Made by a program: the position numbers and the translations under genes | Notes under the pieces: generated by a model | Told to the model about the DNA's origin: nothing | Seen by the model: the letters and a program-made list of their open reading frames with translations, nothing else | The model's database searches: none | Part shown: piece after piece, positions 7,783-10,416 of the stretch | How the letters are laid out: each line of letters opens with the position of its first letter | How positions within the stretch are numbered: the first letter of the stretch is position 1 | Origin: JABWBR01 sp036741235 | GTDB lineage: Bacteria; Bacteroidota; Bacteroidia; Chitinophagales; Saprospiraceae | Length of the DNA stretch: 10,416 nt | Direction of reading: 5' to 3' | NCBI GenBank assembly: GCA_036741235.1 | Contig: DAINSQ010000162.1 | Location: forward strand, 1-10,416

Positions 7783-7810
7783 GACCAACCAAAATGCGGC
7801 TTTTGGGGTC
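7783..7810 (+). other. Bulged hairpin 22 nt after the 6606-7760 gene
   Basis: GACC (7783-7786) pairs with GGTC (7807-7810), and CCAAAA (7789-7794) pairs with TTTTGG (7801-7806). There is a 2-nt AA bulge on the 5' side and a TGCGGC loop. No T-run follows, so it is not a standard intrinsic terminator. It may protect a transcript 3' end. Confidence 0.4.
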
Positions 7811-7961
7811 TATGGTAATAAGTAGTATTTACTTTGGTAATGTTTAGGATATTTTTAACACAAATATCTGAAACATAAACAATAAAGAATACGTACCATA
7901 GTTCTAATAGGAGAATTTATTGTTGACTTTAAGTTTCATAAACTAGTGAGTGTAAAGTGAA

Positions 7962-7994
7962 GCGGCCCTCCAGCAATGGGGGGCCGCCTTTTTT
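7962..7994 (+). terminator. Intrinsic terminator, plus strand
   Basis: GCGGCCCTCC (7962-7971) pairs with GGGGGGCCGC (7978-7987) over 10 bp with one wobble, around an AGCAAT loop. C and TTTTTT (7989-7994) follow. The T-run exists only on the plus-strand side, so it ends rightward transcription 201 nt beyond the 7760 stop. It lies 5 nt from the stop codon of the converging lipoprotein gene and may also limit collision of the two transcripts. Confidence 0.85.
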
Positions 7995-7998
7995 ATTC

Positions 7999-9174
7999 TT
8001 ATTTCACAAATGCCGGTTGTAAAACGGCTTTTAGCTCGCTGAACGGCACAAAAAGCTTGATTTCGCCCATGGCGTAGGCCGCAATTTCGTAGGGGGGGTA
8101 ACTGAATAAAATTCCTTTTCCTGTAAGACAGAAATTATCGGTAAAGCTGAATTGTTCGTCAAACAACACGTCTGTTAGGGGCGCATTGGCTGCAAGCCCG
8201 AATTTTTTCCGCAGAGATTTCTCCAATGCCGGGTTCAGCACGGCCTCGAATCCCGGTTTGAAAACATCGCTGATGGCCAGGAGTTTCTTTTGCGAAAGGT
8301 CGTAGGAAGCAAGCCCGGTGGCGTAATTGCCGTGGGCGCCGCCCGAAAAAACATAGGTAAAAAATGCCAGGCTGAGCAGGTTATCCTGATTCCAAATCAC
8401 CGACACATCCGACTGCAAGTCGTAGGAGTACATGTATTTGTTGTCTTCAGAAAAAGTAGTCGTATCTTCTACAAAATCCTCCATATCAATTTGATAGGAA
8501 TCCACAAATTCTTTCCGCTGACTGTTGAGCAGTTCTTCCGCGCTGGAAAAGATAGTGCTGGCGGAATCTCCGAGGATGCCGCCGGCTATTTCTGCGCGCA
8601 AAAACTGATCAAGTGAGGCATCGCTGACACCCTGCGGCCAGATGGCGGAGAGGCTGTACATGGCGCCTGGAGAATGGGGGTCGCTGGGGCGAAGCTTTTC
8701 TTCTCCTGTTAATGCGATAAGTGAAAAAGCTACGCTGCCAGACGGCAATGCAGCGGCTTGCAGCTCAATAGGCAATTCACGCCCTGATACCCAGGTTCCT
8801 TTTAACATTTTATCGTCGAGTAGGTCAATGCGCCATTCCGGGGGATTATCGCCGCCTTCATACTCCAGCATATTAATTTTTCCCGAAGAGTCGACGGCCC
8901 CTTCTATCAGGATAGGCGATTGGTAGTTGTCATACCAATAATGGCCATAATAAAAAGACAGCGGTTTTCCGTCTGTATCCAGTTTTTTGCGCATAAACAA
9001 ATGCAAAGCCACCGGCATATCGCCAACTTTGCCTGTATAATAATAATAGCTGCCCGTCTGAATACCGGTAGAAGTTTGTTCGCTCGCTTTTTCTTCCGCT
9101 GTCGGCTCGGATTTGCATGTCCAAAAGGAAGTAGATACCAATAGAAGAGAGGTGAAGAGAATATAATGTCGCAT
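7999..9174 (-). CDS. DUF3298-type (RsiV/PdaC C-terminal-like) lipoprotein
   Basis: I chose the start at 9174 (391 residues). It gives a short lipoprotein signal peptide with Cys at residue 20 (context SFWTC, not a textbook lipobox but tolerable in Bacteroidota) followed by a Ser/Glu/Thr/Lys linker. The upstream in-frame extension to 9240 merely translates the simple-repeat DNA. Residues about 43-150 form a Tyr/Gly-rich beta domain (YYYYTGKVG, SFYYGHYWYDNYQSP, GTWVSG). The C-terminal part, about 265-385, carries SGGAHGNYATG with H281-G282-N283-Y284, the hallmark of DUF3298 domains in RsiV and PdaC relatives, and later LFSYPPYEIAAYAMG. RsiV binds lysozyme and PdaC deacetylates peptidoglycan. 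I see no anti-sigma segment or deacetylase motif, so neither activity is claimed. It lies 90 nt behind the FKBP gene and may share its transcript. Confidence 0.85.
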   Translation of the reverse strand: MRHYILFTSLLLVSTSFWTCKSEPTAEEKASEQTSTGIQTGSYYYYTGKVGDMPVALHLFMRKKLDTDGKPLSFYYGHYWYDNYQSPILIEGAVDSSGKINMLEYEGGDNPPEWRIDLLDDKMLKGTWVSGRELPIELQAAALPSGSVAFSLIALTGEEKLRPSDPHSPGAMYSLSAIWPQGVSDASLDQFLRAEIAGGILGDSASTIFSSAEELLNSQRKEFVDSYQIDMEDFVEDTTTFSEDNKYMYSYDLQSDVSVIWNQDNLLSLAFFTYVFSGGAHGNYATGLASYDLSQKKLLAISDVFKPGFEAVLNPALEKSLRKKFGLAANAPLTDVLFDEQFSFTDNFCLTGKGILFSYPPYEIAAYAMGEIKLFVPFSELKAVLQPAFVK

Positions 9175-9180
9175 AGTTGG

Positions 9181-9254
9181 CAGGTTATGGATTGCGGGGA
9201 GGTTGCAGATTGTGAGTTGCAGGTTGCAGGTTTTTGTCAACCTGCAACCTGCAA
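9181..9254. repeat. Simple repeat tract with perfect 16-bp inverted repeat
   Basis: TTGCAGGTTGCAGGTT (9217-9232) is followed by a 6-nt spacer TTTGTC and its exact reverse complement at 9239-9254. Each arm is itself two copies of TTGCAGGT/TTGCAGGTT. Degenerate copies of the same motif (CAGGTTATGG, GGAGGTTGCAGATTG) extend leftward to 9181. It fills the gap between the FKBP stop (9265) and the lipoprotein start (9174). As RNA it would fold into a strong hairpin, but no T-run follows on either strand. The minus-strand frame runs through it, which artificially lengthens the downstream gene. Confidence 0.85.
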
Positions 9255-9264
9255 ACCCAAAAGA

Positions 9265-9774
9265 TCAATGGTGGTGGTGGTCGCCGGGGCCGTGAACGTG
9301 GCCGTGTTCTATTTCAGAGGGGGTAGCCAGTCGGATAGACTCCACTACGCCGGTAAAATAGAGATCCTGGCCGGCCATCGGGTGGTTAAAATCGATGAGC
9401 ACGGAATCGGCATTGACGGCTTTGACGGTGCCCAGCAGGCGATTGCCGTATTGATCGGCCATTGGTATGGTGCGGCCTACCTGTAGTAGTTCGGTAGCCA
9501 GGCGGCCATCGACGACAAAAGTAGAGGAAGGCAGTTCGACAACGGCATCGGGGTCTACATCGCCGTATGCCTGGGCGGCTACGATACCGAAAGCAAATTC
9601 ATCGCCCGCTTTTTTGCCCGACAGGTTGCGTTCAAATTCGGGGATCATACTGCCGGCGCCGTACAAAAAGACCAACGGCTCGCCGCCAAAGGTTTCTTCC
9701 ACCAAGGCGCCCTCGGCGTTGCCTTCCTGGAGGCGGTAGTGCAATGTCACTACCATGTTGTTTTCAATAATCAT
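9265..9774 (-). CDS. slyD: SlyD-like FKBP-type peptidyl-prolyl cis-trans isomerase
   Basis: With the start at 9774 the protein has 169 residues, the usual SlyD size, and begins MIIENNMVVTLHYRL like its relatives. An in-frame extension to 9933 adds 53 residues of non-coding character. The FKBP fold is split: residues about 7-73 (LVFLYGAGSMIPEFERNL, AYGDVDPDAVVELP), then an insert-in-flap chaperone domain (about 74-127), then DFNHPMAG at 128-135 closing the FKBP core. The tail from residue 156 is EHGHVHGPGDHHHH, a histidine-rich, potentially nickel- or zinc-binding end. It lacks the cysteines of the Escherichia coli tail. The protein should be a cytoplasmic folding helper that speeds prolyl isomerisation and may hold metal. 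It is the first gene of a leftward pair and diverges from the gene at 9970. Confidence 0.92.
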   Translation of the reverse strand: MIIENNMVVTLHYRLQEGNAEGALVEETFGGEPLVFLYGAGSMIPEFERNLSGKKAGDEFAFGIVAAQAYGDVDPDAVVELPSSTFVVDGRLATELLQVGRTIPMADQYGNRLLGTVKAVNADSVLIDFNHPMAGQDLYFTGVVESIRLATPSEIEHGHVHGPGDHHHH

Positions 9775-9871
9775 TGTGAGAATAGTTTGAAAATAAAGTA
9801 GGTAAAAAGGAAAAGCCACAGGGAGGAATTCGCCACGCCGATGGTTTTTATACTTTTTACAATAAACACGG

Positions 9872-9905
9872 CTAAGGTAGTAAAAAGTTGTAGGACATTT
9901 ATCAA
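9872..9905 (-). promoter_or_regulatory. Candidate promoter for the FKBP gene
   Basis: Read on the minus strand, TACCTTAG (9879-9872) matches TAnnTTTG at all but one position. A TTG lies 23 nt upstream (9905-9903), at the edge of the accepted -33 spacing. The leader to the ATG at 9774 would be about 90 nt. The motif lies within the plus-strand frame extension that I rejected for the divergent gene, consistent with this stretch being regulatory. Confidence 0.35.
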
Positions 9906-9969
9906 TAAAAGGCCTTTCGCGTGCGTTTACCAAAAAACAATATTCACTCCACTAATTAACTACTTGCTC

Positions 9970-10362
9970 ATGACGCGAATCGCTTTGGCCTGGCTGCTTA
10001 CCGCCGCCCTCTCTATGATGTTCACGGCGCCTGCCCAGGCACAACAAGCCAAAAACAAAAAAGAAGACAAAGAAAAAACTGCCAACGCCGAAAAGGAAAA
10101 GGACGATAGCTGGTCGCCTTTTAAAAAGAAAGATAAAGACGCAGAAAATGCCTCCTCAAAGGATAAACGCGCCCTATCCGAATCTCACCGCGAGGCTAAA
10201 AAGGAGGTGAGAGCTTCCCGCAAGGAAAAGCAGGCCGCCCAGGCCCGCGAAAAAGCCGCTAAAGCCCGCGCCGACGCTATTAAGGCTGAAAAACAGGCGC
10301 TACGCGCCGAAAATAAAGCCAAACGCAAGGATAAGCAGGCGGAGAAGGCGAGGAAAAATTAA
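9970..10362 (+). CDS. Exported Lys/Ala/Glu-rich charged protein, unknown function
   Basis: The start at 9970 gives 130 residues with a clear signal peptide (about 1-24, ending AQA-QQ). The longer frame from 9841 has no protein-like composition upstream and overlaps the likely divergent promoter region. The mature part is almost entirely Lys, Ala, Glu, Arg and Asp. It has an SWSPFKKKDKD patch near residues 48-57 and then a long stretch (about 65-130) of K/A/E/R heptad-like sequence that should form a single charged helix or coiled coil. No domain is recognisable. It is strongly basic overall and exported, so binding to nucleic acid, polysaccharide or the cell envelope is conceivable but unproven. 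The stop codon runs directly into the 8-bp tandem repeat. Confidence 0.75.
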   Translation: MTRIALAWLLTAALSMMFTAPAQAQQAKNKKEDKEKTANAEKEKDDSWSPFKKKDKDAENASSKDKRALSESHREAKKEVRASRKEKQAAQAREKAAKARADAIKAEKQALRAENKAKRKDKQAEKARKN

Positions 10363-10416
10363 TTTGCTGATTTGCTGATTTGCTGATTTGCTGATGTGCT
10401 AATTTGCTGATGTGCT
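10362..10416. repeat. 8-bp tandem repeat (ATTTGCTG)n at the window end
   Basis: Six complete and one partial copies of an 8-bp unit run from 10362 to the window edge. The first four (10362-10393) are identical ATTTGCTG. Copy 5 is ATGTGCTA, copy 6 is ATTTGCTG and copy 7 is a truncated ATGTGCT. The array probably continues beyond the window. It begins at the last base of the stop codon of the 9970 gene, so length changes would not alter the protein but could alter its transcript end. Confidence 0.9.

Larger units (their letters stand above)
7761..7998. other. Structured AT-rich intergenic region, possible small RNA or long 3' end
   Basis: No convincing gene is found; short plus-strand frames such as ATG at 7840 (12 codons) are unremarkable. 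The region holds a bulged hairpin at 7783-7810 (GACC-AA-CCAAAA, loop TGCGGC, TTTTGG-GGTC). It also has an 8-bp inverted repeat CTATGGTA/TACCATAG (7810-7817 and 7894-7901), a small AGTTT-CAT-AAACT hairpin at 7932-7944, and a strong terminator at 7962-7994. A weak promoter-like pair lies at 7803-7805 (TTG) and 7829-7836 (TTACTTTG, one mismatch to consensus, spacer 23). It could be the 3' untranslated end of the 6606 gene or an independent small RNA of roughly 150 nt. Confidence 0.4.

Noticed and set aside
9175..9240. N-terminal extension of the DUF3298 lipoprotein
   Set aside because: The extra residues translate the TTGCAGGT-type repeat tract, and the start at 9174 gives a lipoprotein signal directly.
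9265..9306. Run of four His codons at the C-terminus, as in an engineered affinity tag
   Set aside because: Histidine-rich tails are native to SlyD proteins, and the preceding EHGHVHG matches the family, so no engineered tag is needed to explain it.
9775..9933. N-terminal extension of the SlyD-like protein
   Set aside because: SlyD proteins start within a few residues of the VVTLHY strand; the 53 extra residues have no family counterpart.
9841..9969. N-terminal extension of the charged exported protein
   Set aside because: It would hide the signal peptide and covers the likely divergent promoter region.
10362..10416. CRISPR array
   Set aside because: The 8-bp units are contiguous with no spacers, and no cas gene is present.

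Overview
This window looks like chromosomal DNA of a member of the Bacteroidota, probably a Saprospiria-like marine or wastewater lineage. The phylum call rests on three things. The first gene encodes a type IX secretion (T9SS) C-terminal sorting domain. Upstream regions carry the Bacteroidota -7 promoter motif TAnnTTTG, and one copy has a well-placed -33 TTG. Shine-Dalgarno sequences are largely absent. The finer placement is an inference from gene style only.

Layout. Positions 1-356 hold no convincing gene. A large secreted protein (357-2666) follows, with two lamin-tail-like domains, a jelly-roll-like module and a T9SS sorting tail, closed by a strong intrinsic terminator. Next are a small two-helix membrane protein (2809-3108) and a tight co-directional set: a Gfo/Idh/MocA oxidoreductase (3180-4175), a lipoprotein whose start overlaps it by 4 nt (4172-5056), and a polyprenyl-phosphate sugar-1-phosphate transferase (5081-6499). 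An unrecognised exported protein (6606-7760) comes after these. The 238-nt gap behind it is rich in structure and ends in a plus-strand intrinsic terminator. On the minus strand lie a DUF3298-type lipoprotein (7999-9174) and, upstream of it, a SlyD-like FKBP prolyl isomerase with a histidine-rich tail (9265-9774). A Lys/Ala/Glu-rich exported protein (9970-10362) runs divergently on the plus strand. The window ends inside an 8-bp tandem repeat.

How the genes may work together. The oxidoreductase, lipoprotein and initiating glycosyl-phosphotransferase form the only clear functional group. The likely theme is surface polysaccharide: a nucleotide-sugar-modifying enzyme, a membrane enzyme that loads the first sugar phosphate onto undecaprenyl phosphate, and an envelope lipoprotein of unknown role. 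The minus-strand pair may be one transcript, but a perfect 16-bp inverted repeat between the two genes may uncouple them.

Four genes have long in-frame upstream extensions that I trimmed, because the downstream start exposes a signal peptide, a lipobox or a canonical family N-terminus. I see no mobile element, CRISPR array, tRNA or rRNA. I did not find a clearly new multi-gene system. The most unusual parts are the structured non-coding gap at 7761-7998, the short repeats at gene borders, and the unrecognised exported proteins.
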